Assembly (NCBI GenBank): GCA_028274465.1
Contig: CM051457.1
Coordinates: forward strand, 26,819,313 to 26,883,312
Reading direction: 5' to 3'
Length of the DNA stretch: 64,000 nt
Source: Plantago ovata
Lineage: Eukaryota; Streptophyta; Magnoliopsida; Lamiales; Plantaginaceae
The number at the start of each line of letters is the position of its first letter. Positions within the stretch are counted from its first letter, which is position 1. Position numbers and translations under genes: made by a program. Below the pieces are notes generated by a model. That model was given only the letters and a program-made list of their open reading frames with translations, was not told the DNA's origin and did not search any database. Positions 23,956 to 36,787 of this stretch are shown in pieces.

Positions 23956-26067
23956 ATGGAAAGATCATGTTCTTTGCTGGTACATTTTGATAAGGGAACA
24001 CCAGCCCTGGCCAATGAAATCAAGGAAGCACTTGAAGGGAATGATGTTTCCGCAAAGATTGATGGCATGAAAAATGCTATCATGCTTTTGCTAAATGGAG
24101 AGACCCTCCCTCAGCTCTTCATTACTATTCTTAGATACGTTCTACCCTCTGAGGACCATACCGTACAGAGACTGCTACTGCTCTATCTGGAGACCATAAC
24201 AAAGACAGATGGACAAGGGCGTGTCTTACCAGAAATGATATTAATTTGCCAAAATCTCAGAAATAATCTTCAGAGCCCTAATGAATATATCCGTGGTGTC
24301 ACCCTACGGTTCCTTTGTCGCCTCAATGAGGTGGAGATCATAGAACCCTTGATTCCCTCCATTATGTCATGCTTGGAGCATCGGAATCCATACGTTAGGA
24401 GGAATGCAATCCTTGCTATTATGTCAATTTACAAGCTCCCACAAGGAGAGCATCTATTGGTTGATGCACCTGAGACGATTGAGAGGTTTCTTTCTACGGA
24501 GCAGGACCTATCTGCCAAGAGGAATGCCTTTCTGATGCTTTTCACCTGTGCCCAGGACCGTGCTGTGAATTACCTTCTAACCAATGCTGATAGGGTATCA
24601 GATTGGGGTGAACTTTTGCAGATGGTTGCCTTGGATCTTATCCGGAAAGTATGTAGGTCAAACAAATCAGAAAAGCCGAAATATATTAAGACAATCATAT
24701 CTCTACTGGATGCCCCTTCTGCTGCTGTTGTCTATGAATGTGCTGGAACCCTTGTTTCCTTGTCTTCTGCTCCTATGGCCATTAGAGCTGCGGCTAATAC
24801 ATATTGCCAGCTTCTTCTCTCCCAGAGTGATCATAATGTTAAGCTCATTGTGCTTGATCGTCTAAATGAGCTCAAATCTTCCTACAAGGATATTATGGTT
24901 GACTTAATCATGGATGTCCTGAGAGCACTGTCTAGTCCAAACCTCGACATCCGGAAGAAAACAATTGATATAGTCCTGGATTTGATAACGCCCCGGAATG
25001 TTAATGAGGTGGTTCTTACCTTGAAGAAGGAAGTCATGAAAACCCAAGGTGGGGAGCTTGAAAAGAATGGTGAGTACCGTCAAATGCTCATTCAAGCAAT
25101 CCATTCTTGTGCCATAAAGTTCCCCGAGGTGGCTAGCACAGTTGTTCACCTTTTGATGGATTTCTTAGGAGACAACAATGTAGCCTCTGCAATAGATGTT
25201 GTAGTTTTTGTGCGTGAGATAATTGAAACCAACCCAAAGCTACGGGTTTCCATCATCACCAGACTCCTGGATACATTTTATCAGATACGAGCAGCAAGAG
25301 TATGTTCATGTGCTCTCTGGATTATTGGAGAGTATTGCCTATCACTTTCTGAAGTCGAGAGTGGCATATCAACAATAAAGCAGTGCCTTGGAGATTTACC
25401 ATTTTTTACTGTGTCTGAAGATGAGGAATCTAACGATTCTTCAAAGAAAACCCAGCAGGCATCATCAATCACTGTGTCATCTAAAAAACCTGCTATTCTT
25501 GCAGACGGGACTTATGCCACCCAAAGTGCTGCGTCTGAAACAGCTTTCTCTCCTCCAGTGTTAGTCCAAGGATCGTTGACGTCTGGTAATTTGAGATCTC
25601 TTCTTCTTGCTGGTGATTTTTTCCTTGGCGCAGTTGTTGCCTGCACCTTGTCAAAGCTTATTCTAAGACTTGAAGAGGTTCAGTCGTCTAAGAGTGAGGT
25701 GAACAAAGCATCAAGCAGCGTACTATTGATTATGGTCGCAATGCTTCAGCTCGGGCAATCTTCAGTTCTCTCTCATCCAATTGATTGCGATTCATACGAC
25801 AGGATTGTTCTTTGCATACGATTACTGTGTAATACTGAGGATGCTGTGCGGAAGATCTGGTTGACTACTTGCCGTGAGAGTTTTATCAAAATGCTCTCAG
25901 ATAAACAGTTACGGGAAACTGAAGAAATTAAAGCAAAGGCCCAGGTTACTAATTCACAGCCAGATGACCTCATTGACTTCTACCATTTGAAAAGCCGGAA
26001 GGTGAGAAGCTGTAGTCTTTTGTTGCATGCTCAATCTTTATTTCTTTCCATTTTCAATTTTTTTTTA

Positions 26068-26118
<51 letters not shown>

Positions 26119-28730
26119 CATTATTATTTATTATTATTATTTTTTAAGTTTTTTAAATAATAATAATGTTAATTTTATTATCGCATAAAGTTAGATGGGA
26201 AATGGGTGGCCATGGGAATGATATTATTTTATTAATATCATTTATCTTTTCTTGTTCCCTGTTGTGTGCTCAATTTATTTTTATTTTTGAAGCCTCTTGA
26301 TAGCTTTTATCATCGTAGTTGAACTTGAGCTGACCTCGAAATTCCCAGAAGCTCTGTGAACTTCAGGTTGCCGTTTGTTTATTATATTTAGTCTGAGACT
26401 CTGAGGTTGTGAGCCCTGATATATGCTGCTTTCATCCCAGCTATTAATAGCTTAATATTGATTATTACATCTGAGTATGCTTGTAGCTACTAATTTTTAG
26501 TAACTCATTTCCCTGCAAATCCATACGTGTTTTAACTCTTTAATGTGCCAAAGAGCATTATATTCGAAGTGGAGTAAACTCCTCAATGCGATATATCAGT
26601 ATTTTAGTGTGGTGCATGCAATCTTAATTCCTTTGTTCATGCTTCTAACTGTTTTTCCTTTTAGGGCATGAGCCAGCTGGAGCTAGAAGATGAGGTCCAA
26701 GATGATCTTAAACGTGCTACAGGGGAATTTGTTAAAGATGCTGATGATGCGAATAAGCTAAATCGTATCATTCAACTTACAGGGTTCAGTGACCCAGTAT
26801 ATGCTGAAGCTTTTGTAACTGTTCATCATTATGATATTGTCCTGGACATTACAATTATTAACAGAACAAAAGAGACCCTTCAGAATTTGTGCTTGGAGTT
26901 GGCTACAATGGGTGATCTCAAACTTGTTGAGCGTCCACAAAATTATACTCTAGCTCCTCAGTCAAGCAAGCAAATTAAATCGAATATAAAGGTATCGTCA
27001 ACTGAGACTGGAGTCATATTTGGCAACATTGTCTATGAAACTTCTAATGTGCATGAGAGGAATGTTGTTGTCCTGAATGATATTCATATTGATATCATGG
27101 ACTATATATCTCCAGCTGTCTGCAGTGATGTTGCTTTTAGGACCATGTGGGCTGAATTTGAGTGGGAGAACAAGGTAAAAATGACATTATTTTTGTTCCA
27201 TTTCCAGATATTATTGTGCTGGAGATTTTCTTTGCTGGTAGTTTATTGTTTTGATCAGAAATTTATTCATTTCCAAATGTTATTTCTGGGAGCTCTAAAC
27301 TTCTCCAAGGTCTAGGACACCTTCCAGCTTCCTTATTTAAACGAGTTTTTTATATTTTTCTGGGTTATGAGCTTATATTCTCAGCATTCAGCTCACAGTT
27401 AGCAGAGAATCCATTCTATCTATGATTTTACATGTTTATAATTTGGTGAAGGTATTCATGGTGGTAATGGTACATCAATTTATCATAGTGGAGTAAGTAG
27501 GAGCAGGCTTCCAGATTAACCAACTCAATATGCTATCATGGATATAAACTCTAAAGCCTTTCTTTTTTAATACTTTATCTTGAACTTTTTAAGTACCCAC
27601 CTGTCCACACGATTCTTTTCAATATTCTTTCTTGCCCATATTGATTGTTACGGTTTCTACTTTTCAAAAGTGTATATATTATTATGTTATTATTGGTCCC
27701 ACCACTAACTAATAAACTAATATGCCCAACACTCTCCTAATTTACAGTTCCAAATCCAACTTATAAGAATCAAGTGTTATGGAGCGAGTAGATTCTCATG
27801 GTTTTCCATTCAGTTGAGTGAAAGATCATGATGATTCTGTGTTGCTTAAGTGCTGCATAAAGTATTGCTTTGAGATATGTTTCCGTGATTAGTTACGGGG
27901 TGCAGGACTTAATGTAAAAGTCATCCTAGAATGTTACTATACATTAAATATTTGGATGGCAATCATCACATGCGTTGAACTTTGCTGGTCTCATGACACC
28001 TCTCCTCCTAGGATCATCCTCTCTAGAAAGTTACAGTATGCATTCTTTTATCTGTTGAACTCTTCTTTCTTTAGTTACTGCGCAGTCGGTCATTTGATAT
28101 GACCTCTTAATTGCTTTCATGAGCTATATAACCTCCATTTCTGTTTATTTAAGTTTTATGACGCTCTTGCCTGCCTTACCTTGAAAATTAGGTTAGACAT
28201 GGATCAATTTTGCAACAAAACTAGCCCTTTTCTACCTCCTTTTTATTTATTTATTACTTTGTCATTCTCCTGTTTTTTGTGAACTCATTCTTCCTTTCTG
28301 TCATTTGATAGGTTGCAGTCAACACGGCAATAACGAGTGAGAAGGAATTTCTTGATCACATTATAAGCTCAACCAACATGAGATGTTTGACTGCACCGTA
28401 AGTCATGTCAAATTGCAATGCTAATTTTTCTCAATCTTAGACTCCACATTCTACACATTCAGTGTTATTTCTCCGATAACTGAAGTCTAACCCATTCTGT
28501 CCTTGCTGCATTTGTATATTTGCAGGTCTGCCCTAGAAGATGAATGTGGATTCTTGGCTGCAAATCTGTATGCGAAGAGTGTGTTTGGGGAAGATGCTTT
28601 GGTAAATGTCAGTGTTGAGAAACAGGCAGATGGCAAGCTTAATGGATATATAAGGATAAGGAGCAAAACGCAAGGAATAGCTCTTAGCTTGGGTGACAAG
28701 ATCACTCTTAAGCAAAAGGGAGGAAACTAG
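23956..28730 (+). CDS. Coatomer subunit beta (beta-COP), complete
   Basis: Core subunit of the COPI coat that buds vesicles at the Golgi for retrograde transport to the ER. Coding exons by GT-AG borders: 23956-26001, 26665-27174, 28312-28397 and 28526-28730; phases join cleanly and total 949 codons with TAG at 28728, giving 948 aa, the usual plant beta-COP length. The N-terminal adaptin-like HEAT solenoid starts [22 protein letters not shown] and contains [45 protein letters not shown] and [20 protein letters not shown]. The C-terminal appendage has [35 protein letters not shown] and [17 protein letters not shown], and ends [16 protein letters not shown]. No frame breaks. Exon 1 is 2 kb without introns. 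Arabidopsis has two near-identical copies; which one this matches cannot be said. Confidence 0.97.
26060..26150 (+). repeat. (TTA)n microsatellite in beta-COP intron 2
   Basis: An ATT/TTA trinucleotide run with a few interruptions (TTAG, TCA), directly downstream of the donor at 26002. Likely length-variable. Confidence 0.9.
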
Positions 28731-28741
28731 TCTTCTAACAG

Positions 28742-29087
28742 GTAAATTCTCACTTGGTCTTATTGTTGTATCTGATTTTGCACCTTGTATTGTTGCTGTG
28801 ATTGGAAGTTGGAACAAGATGGCTGAGTCTATTCATTAATGAAAACAATTGTCCTTTCTTCAATGATCTTGGCATAGTTAGTAGATAGTCAAATTGGCAC
28901 ACAGACACGGACACATGTTTGTCATATGTCCACAACGTATCTGTTCCATTTAAGGCTACGTTTAGTGTCTCACGCATTAACATTTGTGGAATTCTTCTTC
29001 CTTGTTTTTGATTTTATTTGAGTTTGATTTTTTGTTTTTTATGAATATCCATAACAATAGAAGAGTAACATGATATGCTATCTGCAG
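28742..29087 (+). other. Probable 3'UTR intron of beta-COP
   Basis: TCTTCTAACAG|GTAAATTC at 28741/28742 and TATCTGCAG|GAAATG at 29087/29088 make a plausible GT-AG intron. It starts 11 bases after the stop codon, too close to act as a normal trigger of nonsense-mediated decay. The 3'UTR likely ends near 29250. Confidence 0.6.
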
Positions 29088-29249
29088 GAAATGTGTTCAT
29101 CGGTGACAAAATTGTGAGGCCAGCGTATAATTTTTGCCTTTTCTGGCATTACTCGAGACATCTGAATGTGATTTTTGTAGATGAGATTTATAAATTATAA
29201 CCGTGAATGTTCTGTTGAGAAAATTGTAATTCTTTTATGCTATAGAAAT

Positions 29250-30148
29250 GCTATGTTGATCTATTCCAGAATTGATTGACATTTTCATTCTGTCACTATT
29301 CAGATTTAAATAGTGATCATTGATAATAAACACAAATCGTGCCATCTCATTCGACAATACGCAAATCATATTTTTGGTCCCATGAAGCATTTCATAACAA
29401 GCTGTGTTTGTGGCTGAAATAAAAAAGTTTCCATTTGAAAGAGAGACGGAGCAAATAGGACTTTTCCAGACTTCAACATTCAAATACAAGATAGTGTTTG
29501 CTACACTATGTTAACGGACCAAATGATGCATGTGCTAGATGTACATGCCGCTGCATCTGGATTCTGGACACAACGCCGGGTGAAATCGATTGTTAATATT
29601 TTTGTATTTTGACTGCTCCAATAAAATAAATGCGTGAATTCTTGGTTTCCTTACTATCCGTGTGTTTCTTACCGTGCCAATACGCTTTGAATGGCTTATT
29701 CGGAACGAATCTTGTTGCTGCACTGTGCTCTGTGCACATGCTGTTGCAAGTTGCAACCGAGACAGACCATTGGGGATGAGTTCATATTTTTAAGGTACAT
29801 ATGCGTAAATACCCCCTAAGCTAAACACAGTCCAAGCCCCAAGGGAGTTTAAGGCGACTTTAGTTATATACGTAAATACCCCCAAGACAGGCACAGTCCA
29901 AGGGAAATTAGTTTAAACTGCAGCGAACCGGACGGAAAGAACAGCCAACCTTAAGCAAGAAGTTAACAGAGACTTTAATTTCAGCTGTTGTTGCTGCTGC
30001 TTCATCATCACTTTTTCTTTCCCCATACAAATTTCCAAAATCAAGCATCAAAATTCAAGCTTCAACAGCTAAACCCCGATTTTCATTCAACGTATAAGCA
30101 TACTTTCACCTATAAATTCTCATCGATTTCATCTGGTTTAACACACAG
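29250..30148. other. Spacer and promoter region between beta-COP and the FLOE-like gene
   Basis: No gene seen. A tandem duplication lies at 29799-29905: the core CGTAAATACCCCC...CACAGTCCAAG occurs twice about 67 bases apart. A pyrimidine-rich leader-like stretch with CATCATCAC and TTTTCTTTCCCC follows near 30000-30030 and probably belongs to the FLOE-like 5'UTR. Confidence 0.5.
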
Positions 30149-30241
30149 ATGAACAGCAATACGTACATGGACAAGCAGATCATGGATCTATCCAATTCAC
30201 AGAACAACAACAACAACACTACTGATTTCATCGATTCATGA
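30149..30241 (+). CDS. Short frame carrying the conserved FLOE N-terminus, now separated from the main frame
   Basis: ATG at 30149 encodes 30 residues including MDKQIMDLSNSQ and DFID, then TGA at 30239-30241. I recall MDKQIMDL and DFIDLMN as the N-terminus of FLOE-type DUF1421 proteins, continuous with the next part. Here the next frame starts at ATG 30238, overlapping the stop as ATGA. The two frames differ by one base. Either a base was lost (real or a sequencing error), or the conserved head is now an upstream ORF that overlaps the main start. Confidence 0.6.
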   Translation: MNSNTYMDKQIMDLSNSQNNNNNTTDFIDS

Positions 30242-33200
30242 ACCGTTCGGAGAAGAAAGAGGAGGAGGCTAATCCGAGCTACGATTTCATGTCAATTCGA
30301 CCGGCTGTTGAATCATCATCCTCGAACGAGCCGCTGATGAGGTCGTGGAATTCCTTTGATCTCAAGAAGAAATCATCTCCGATCAGAGTAATTTCTGTAA
30401 ACCTTGATTGATTCATTTTTCTGTTTTGCGTATTGAACTTTTCCTTTTCAATGGTGTTTTGGTGAATTTGTGGGTTTTTATGGTAATTTTAGCTGCGAGA
30501 TTGTCTAGATGTAAAATTAGTGTTAGTGAATAGGTTAGTCACATCATTTCATTTCATGTATTTCTACCATGCGTCTGAACTTATAGATGCCTGATAATGA
30601 AATAATAAGGAGTAGCTGATGACTGATACGCGCGTGTACGATTGAATCTGGTTTATGCTGTTGCTGGTTATGTTTAGCTTAATATCGTGGTGGTGTGAAT
30701 CTGGATAGAAAATATATACTAAATGAAAATGATGCAAAAGTCTCTTGAAAACCTTGAGCTCTAAAAGAGCTAAAGAGGGTAGGCACAATATCATTTTGTA
30801 GGATTTATCTACTGTCTGGGCTATATGAACACTAGGACTCTATGTAAAAGATGAGGATCATCTATTTGGTTAGTTGATTATGTTGTTTGAAGTTGATATT
30901 GTATTAGTTTACTGCTTCTGTATGAGGTGGGTACAAATTTAATTGTCAGGAGAGTAAATTTGGTGCCAAGTTTGTTTTGGATACAGTCTCATGGAAAGCT
31001 TTTCTTTTGTCATTTGTATTTGTCAGAACTACAGTTCTCTTGATGCCGATGAACCTGGAAAGTTATTTCTGAATAATAAGAATCTGAAGCCTGTCACAGC
31101 GTCTCCGGATGCATCTTGGATTTCCGAGATTGATAGGACAATGAAAAAGTATACAGATAATCTGATGCATGCCATGGATTGTGTGACTGCACGACTATCA
31201 CAGTTGGAAACGAGGACTGGCCACCTTGAAAATATGGTGGATGATCTGAAGTTATCTGTTGGGAACAACCATGGGAGCACAGATGGAAAAATGAGACACA
31301 TCGAGAATATTCTTAGAGAGGTAATGCCTAAATCTTTGAATTCTTTCCCTTATTCATCTTTTGCGAGTTGCTTGCTTTGGTCATTTAGTATTGTGCCTTA
31401 TTCGAGTACCTCCCTGAAACTAATTGTTGGCTGAACATTTTTGGTGACGTAATGTGGGCCTTGCGGCAATTTTTCATAATCCCTCTGTCCCACTCATTTC
31501 CTTACATGTTTTTTTGTCCTATTCATTTTCTTTACGTTTCCATTTCTTACCACTTTATTATGGTTCCCACCACTTAAACACATAATAATATTACACACCC
31601 CTTAAGAACTGTGCAAAAAGCAAATGTAAGGAATTCGGTGGGACAGACACTTTTCCCGGCATGGTGAAATTAAATTTGAAGAGGATAATGTAGTAGTATA
31701 TAGTTATGTGTCATCAGTTATCTGTTTGTCTATGCGAATTCCAGTTAAATGTCTCACTCTAAAAAGTAGCCAATTATGAAAGCCCACTTAGGTTAAATTT
31801 AAATTATTTAATTGCTCATATCCATGTATATGTTGGACTGGTAAGCATCCCAAAATATCAGAATTTGCCTCTAAAATGGGCAGATCAGCATGTGGTTCTA
31901 GGTGTAGGTTTCTGCTCAGCTATTGATAAGCGCGTTATGTAAAACTGTTTCTTGTTCTTTTCCAGTTTCATTGTCCATCATTTAGCTTCTCTTCCAGAAT
32001 TGATGATCATCATTCCTTTTCTTCCAGAATTGATGTTCAACATCAAATTTTAAGTTGTTTGGTGTATCTTCAAATTGATTATGGCTATTCAACTTTCAAC
32101 ATAAGATACTAAATTTCTGTAGTGATATATGCACAAACTTAATAATCGAGCTAGTTGTTTATGGAAGATTTTGTGTTGTATAATTGGATGGGCAATATCT
32201 GATAGTGAAGTGTGAGATTTATTAATTTACCAAGTGTTCAAACTTTGAACTACACACTACTCTATTTCCTGATTATGTCATACAATTGTCGGCAGGTGCA
32301 AACTGGTGTCGTAGCTATCAGGGACAAACAAGAAATTGTTGATGCTCAACTGAAGATTGCTAAGCTTAATGTTTCAGTGGTGGAACAAGTTGACCAGAAA
32401 ACTGCACCTAGTGATTCCACTCAACAAGGAGCATCAACGTACCAGCAGTTTCCCAGTAATGCTCTTACCCAGCCACCTCCAACACACCTTGCACCTAATG
32501 CTCCTCCACAACACAATTTTCCACCTCAAGTTCAGCTTCCTAACCAGTTTCCTCAGAACCAAGTTCCGTCTGTCCCTCAGCAAGAGCCATACTTTCCCCC
32601 ACCTGGCCCCACTCCAGAAAACCCGAGTCAGCAGTACCAAGTTCCTCCAACCCAGCAACAGATGCAGCAACATAACCAGTATCACTCAGCTCCTCAACAA
32701 CCATACTCTCAGCCACCTCCACCTCAGCAACCTCATCACTCATTCTCGACCGTCAATCCTCAATTACCTCATCATCCGGAAGAAACACCATATCCACCCC
32801 CTCAAACTTATCCACCATCCATGCACCAATCTCCTCCTCATCCTTCAACCATTCCACCGCCTCCCTCCCAACAATATTACGGACCTACTCCTGGTATGCA
32901 TGAACCTCCTCCGAGCAGACCTGGTCCAGGCTATTCAGGTCCATATAGTCCATCATCAGGTCACGTTGAACCATATCCTTATACCAACTCGCCTTCACAG
33001 TATGGTAGTGGGTCTCCCCTAAAACGACAACAACATTCTTCTCCTTTTACAGGACAGGGTGGTGGAAGTAGTTACCCTCAGCTGCCTACTGCAAGAATAT
33101 TACCCCAGGCACTACCTACTGCTTCTGCAGTAGGTGGTTCTAGTTCTGGCTCTGGTAACGGTGGCTCAAGTAACAAGGTCTCTATTGATGATGTGGTGGA

Positions 33201-33354
33201 TAAAGTGACACACATGGGATTTTCAAGAGATCAAGTGAGAGCAACTGTTAGAAAGTTGACGGAGAACGGGCAGTCTGTTGATTTGAATATTGTACTGGAC
33301 AAGTTGATGAATGATGGGGATGGTCAAGCTCCAAGAGGCTGGCTTAGCCGGTAA
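30238..33354 (+). CDS. FLOE1-like: FLOE-like prion-like protein with DUF1421 (proline/glutamine-rich)
   Basis: FLOE1 of Arabidopsis forms hydration-dependent condensates in seeds and tunes germination under water stress; this assignment is by recalled domain layout. Coding exons: 30238-30387, 31027-31320 and 32296-33354, phase-clean, 500 aa from this ATG. Exon 1 reads PSYDFMSIRP. Exon 2 holds the coiled-coil region (SWISEIDRTMKKYTDNLMHA, RLSQLETRTGHLENMVDDLK). Exon 3 gives VRDKQ-type helix ends, then ~200 residues rich in Q, P, S and Y (QPS domain), and finally the UBA-like DUF1421 module (SIDDVVDKVTHMGFSRDQVR, LNIVLDKLMNDG) ending GWLSR. The usual tail GW(F/L)xR supports the stop at 33352. 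The conserved head lies out of frame upstream at 30149. Confidence 0.85.
31481..31650. mobile_element. Stowaway-like MITE in FLOE-like intron 2
   Basis: About 170 bp. The left end CCCTCTGTCCCACTCATTTC pairs with the right end GAATTCGGTGGGACAGA. The next inner blocks also pair (CCTTACAT against ATGTAAGG). This pattern is the common plant Stowaway MITE type. Confidence 0.7.
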
Positions 33355-35475
33355 ATTAACTTCTGATATACTATAAGTTGCTTTTTTAATGTTTTGATTA
33401 TCTTGTAATTGGCTATCTTTTAGCCCTTCTTAGTTCTCAACTTCTTATTATGTCAATAGAGGATTTGTGGAAACTCAGTTCTTAATTTGTGTTTCAGTTG
33501 TAATTAACTTTGTGATTTTATTTTGGCCTTTACTCTCCAAAATTTACTGCAGGAAACGTTTATGTTTATTATTGAAATTCTTTTTCTCTCTTACCAATTC
33601 AATTTTATTTTCAAAGTCTTACGATCTTTTCTTAAACATTTGCGAATGGTCAATTTTTAAATGTTTGAACATTCAAAAATGATAAAATGAGATTTTAGTC
33701 TGTGATGCCGCATAACGCAAGGAAGCGCTCATAACCTGGCGAAGTTAGGTTTGACAACAAGATGCCAAGTCCTTTTCGTTCTCAAGTTGCATCCATAAGA
33801 GCTAATGGAGCGCCACCCCTACTTATTTTTACCATCCACTTACGCAGTGTATAGATTTTGGTATAACTGTGGTCCGATTGGTGGGAAATCAATTCATATG
33901 AATTGTAACAAATGGGGGAAAACATGTACTGATGTGCAATGATTTTATCCTTTTACAATTACTTTAATACAGTAGAGTAGTTTTAACCATATGGTGTGAT
34001 ATTCACTACACGCTACACTTGTATTCCGCGGAAAATTTAAAATTCATCTTCGTTGTTGATCTCATTGTTTCTATTTTGACATGGAGGAAGATGAAACCAT
34101 TAATTATGGAGAACAAAATATGTTATTAATGTGTGGAGGGGGGGGGGGGGGAGTAAAGAAAAAGAAAAAGAAAAGTGAATTTTTATATTGTAATGATCCA
34201 AGAATTAGAATTTAGAACTAGTAAGGCATTTTAGCGTAACTGTGTGCAATCATTGTAACCCAAAATTCCACTAGAGCTTTTAACCCAATTCATTGTTCCC
34301 AACCTTTGGGACACTTCACTTGAACCATTTGAGTTTCTTTATATAATAAGTATTTTAAGAAAAAATGATGACTACACCAAAAGTAATCATAGATAAGTCA
34401 GGATATATAAAAAATAACGTAGTTTCTTCCTCCACACTCCTCTTTGCCATCCCTTGCCTGCACAAAGTAAAAACAAGAGATGGAGATAGAAAGAGGGGTC
34501 ATGTTCATGAGTCCAATTGATGGTTTTCCCTCAGTTGATCAAGTTCGACCTTTATGGGAGTAGAGGATGTGGTCGAGCAACAATGATCAGTAGCTCTGAA
34601 GCCCAGATAATTGTGTTGTTATATGTTTACAAGTTTCACTTTTTATAGTTACATTAATTCCTTTTTCACGAATTTGTAGTAGTAAAATTCATTTCAAGTG
34701 CACTAAATTATATTTTTCTATTTTGACGCACTAGTTACCTATCAACGGAGTTCACATAATAAAGTTTGATCACATTTTGAAGTCTAAACTCTAGCGCAAG
34801 CTTTATTTTTGTTAATTCACATGATTAAATTTAAGGTGCTACACCTATAGAGTTTATATATTTATTTATTTGGAAATTGACCAGTGTGTTATTTAATGTA
34901 TGTTAATTTATGTCAAAGAAATCTTCATTTATATACTTACTAGTCTAATGGTGCACCGGAAAATTCACACTTAATTCGTATGGTGCACGAGTCGAATACA
35001 TTTCACAATCTTTTATATTTTGTGTTTATTAAAATCTAAATTTTATATAGTTAATTTATCCTTTTTACAAGAAAAATATACAACTATATATAATTACTAT
35101 CTAGTTAGCACGTGATAATTTTATGGCTTCGCTCCTGATTTGGTGGTACATAAACTATATTATTAAAATATTATGTTGTTTTTAAGGTGAAAATTTTAAG
35201 ATAATAATTTTTATAGAAGTAAATACTAAATAAAATTATAGTTATAGAAAGTTACAAAATGTAACTTCAAGTAGCAAGTGCATTTTTAGTACAAAGTAAG
35301 TTCAAATCTTGCATACATTTCTAGCGCAAAAAAATGGAAACTTGTAGATATTAGTATTAATATAGTTACACACTTACACTTCTAGACATGTTTCATACGA
35401 GTATATCCATAATTAAAAAAAAAGAGAATATAGAATTCGCAAAAATTGACCCGGGTCGAATACTAATGACCCACC
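33355..35475. other. FLOE-like 3'UTR and intergenic DNA; no gene
   Basis: The 3'UTR of the FLOE-like gene probably ends within the first few hundred bases. The rest is AT-rich intergenic DNA with a 14-base G run at 34138-34151. I saw no supported open frame, RNA gene or clear transposon end. Confidence 0.45.
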
Positions 35476-35479
35476 CGTA

Positions 35480-35565
35480 TGAATATATACATACATTTTC
35501 GTATTGTTAGATATTGGATGAAGAACAATACAGTATCCAAACCCTAGGCGAAACCCAATTATCAG
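35480..35565 (+). promoter_or_regulatory. Core promoter and leader exon of the CCCH zinc finger gene
   Basis: A TATA-like GAATATATAC lies at about 35481-35490. A telo-box AAACCCTA at 35539-35546 sits in the leader, as in many plant genes for RNA and translation factors. The leader ends ATTATCAG at a GT donor (35565/35566). Confidence 0.6.
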
Positions 35566-36756
35566 GTACCCTTCCATTTTCAATTGCTGCGATTAATTTC
35601 TGTTTGTCGGTGATTGTTTTCTCGCATGGGTTTTAGAATGGATTCATCACTTGCGCAATTGAATTCTATAGAGTTATTTTTCTTCTTTGAGCTGTTCTGG
35701 ATTTTCGCATTTGAGGTTTGAGAATCAGAAATTTCACTGGTTAGCTGTTATTTGATTTAATTTGTGTTGTAATTTGCATAAATTAGGGCTTTTCTGAAAC
35801 TTTACTGTGCTTGAGCTGAAATTTGTTCCTGTATGTAGTAAATAATGCGCAGTAGTATGTGTTTATAGTCGGTTGCAAAGAAAATCAGAATGAATTAGAA
35901 TGTAGTAGTGGTTTCGATGGAATTACGGAGGATCTGCACGGAAATTACGCGCATTCAGCTTTATTGATGATGCCACGAACGTATGAACAGAAAACGGCCC
36001 GAGTGTTTATTTGGTGTCATCATATAATGTTGGGATTTCGTCATTTGCTTGAATGCAATTTTGTGTTTTGCATGATTAGTGTATTGGTGCCGGTATCAAT
36101 GTCGGAGATAAATAAGCCTGGGATCTATAATAAAGAGTGTCTATAATTGAGCTGGGCGTTATATTTTTAACTGGCGATTTCCGGTTGGTCGGTTGCAAGG
36201 CAAGTCACTTTTGTGGTTTGGAATACTGCACACTGTTCAATCGAATCACAGAAGATCAGTGCGGAAATTACTCTGATTCAGATTTATTGTTGATGTCATT
36301 AATCAATTGCTGGAAATGGACAGGATTTTTAAATTTAGCATGATTTTCTTCCGAGAAACATGTAGCTGAAATTCACTTTCAATTAAGTGCATTTTTCTGG
36401 ATTACATTACAGATTTTTATTCTTTTCACTATCACCAGCAAAAGACATGAATATACATTTGGTTTTGATAGATTAATACGATCTAATAGTGTCGGCATTT
36501 TCAGCATTTGCTTGGAAACTAGACTTTTCCCTGAGCATCATGTAGCTGATATTCACTTCTAACAAGTACACTTTGTGGATTAGGTTACAGTCTTACATAT
36601 GTTTGTTCTTTTCATTATTGCCAGCAAATGTTGGCATGGTATTAATTTGGTTTTGAGCTATGATATTAGAATACAATCTGATAGTTCCGGGTTTTCAGCA
36701 TTTGCTTGAACTCTAATTTGTGTGAAATTTGTGTGATTATCAATCCTGATCACACT

Positions 36757-36787
36757 ACACCAAAAAAAAAAAAAAAAAAAAAAAAAA
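36757..36787 (+). mobile_element. Poly-A-only retroposition scar with target duplication
   Basis: ACACC plus 26 A, flanked on both sides by TCCTGATCACACT (13 bases, 15 counting shared A). Removing the insert and one duplicate restores TATCAATCCTGATCACACTG, which agrees with the related intron segment near 38268. This is what target-primed reverse transcription leaves when only the tail is copied. Confidence 0.75.

Noticed and set aside
32357..33022. Long alternative frame (221 codons) over FLOE-like exon 3
   Set aside because: A shadow frame of repetitive CCA/CAA/TCA codons; the DUF1421 frame has conserved ends and clean splice phases.
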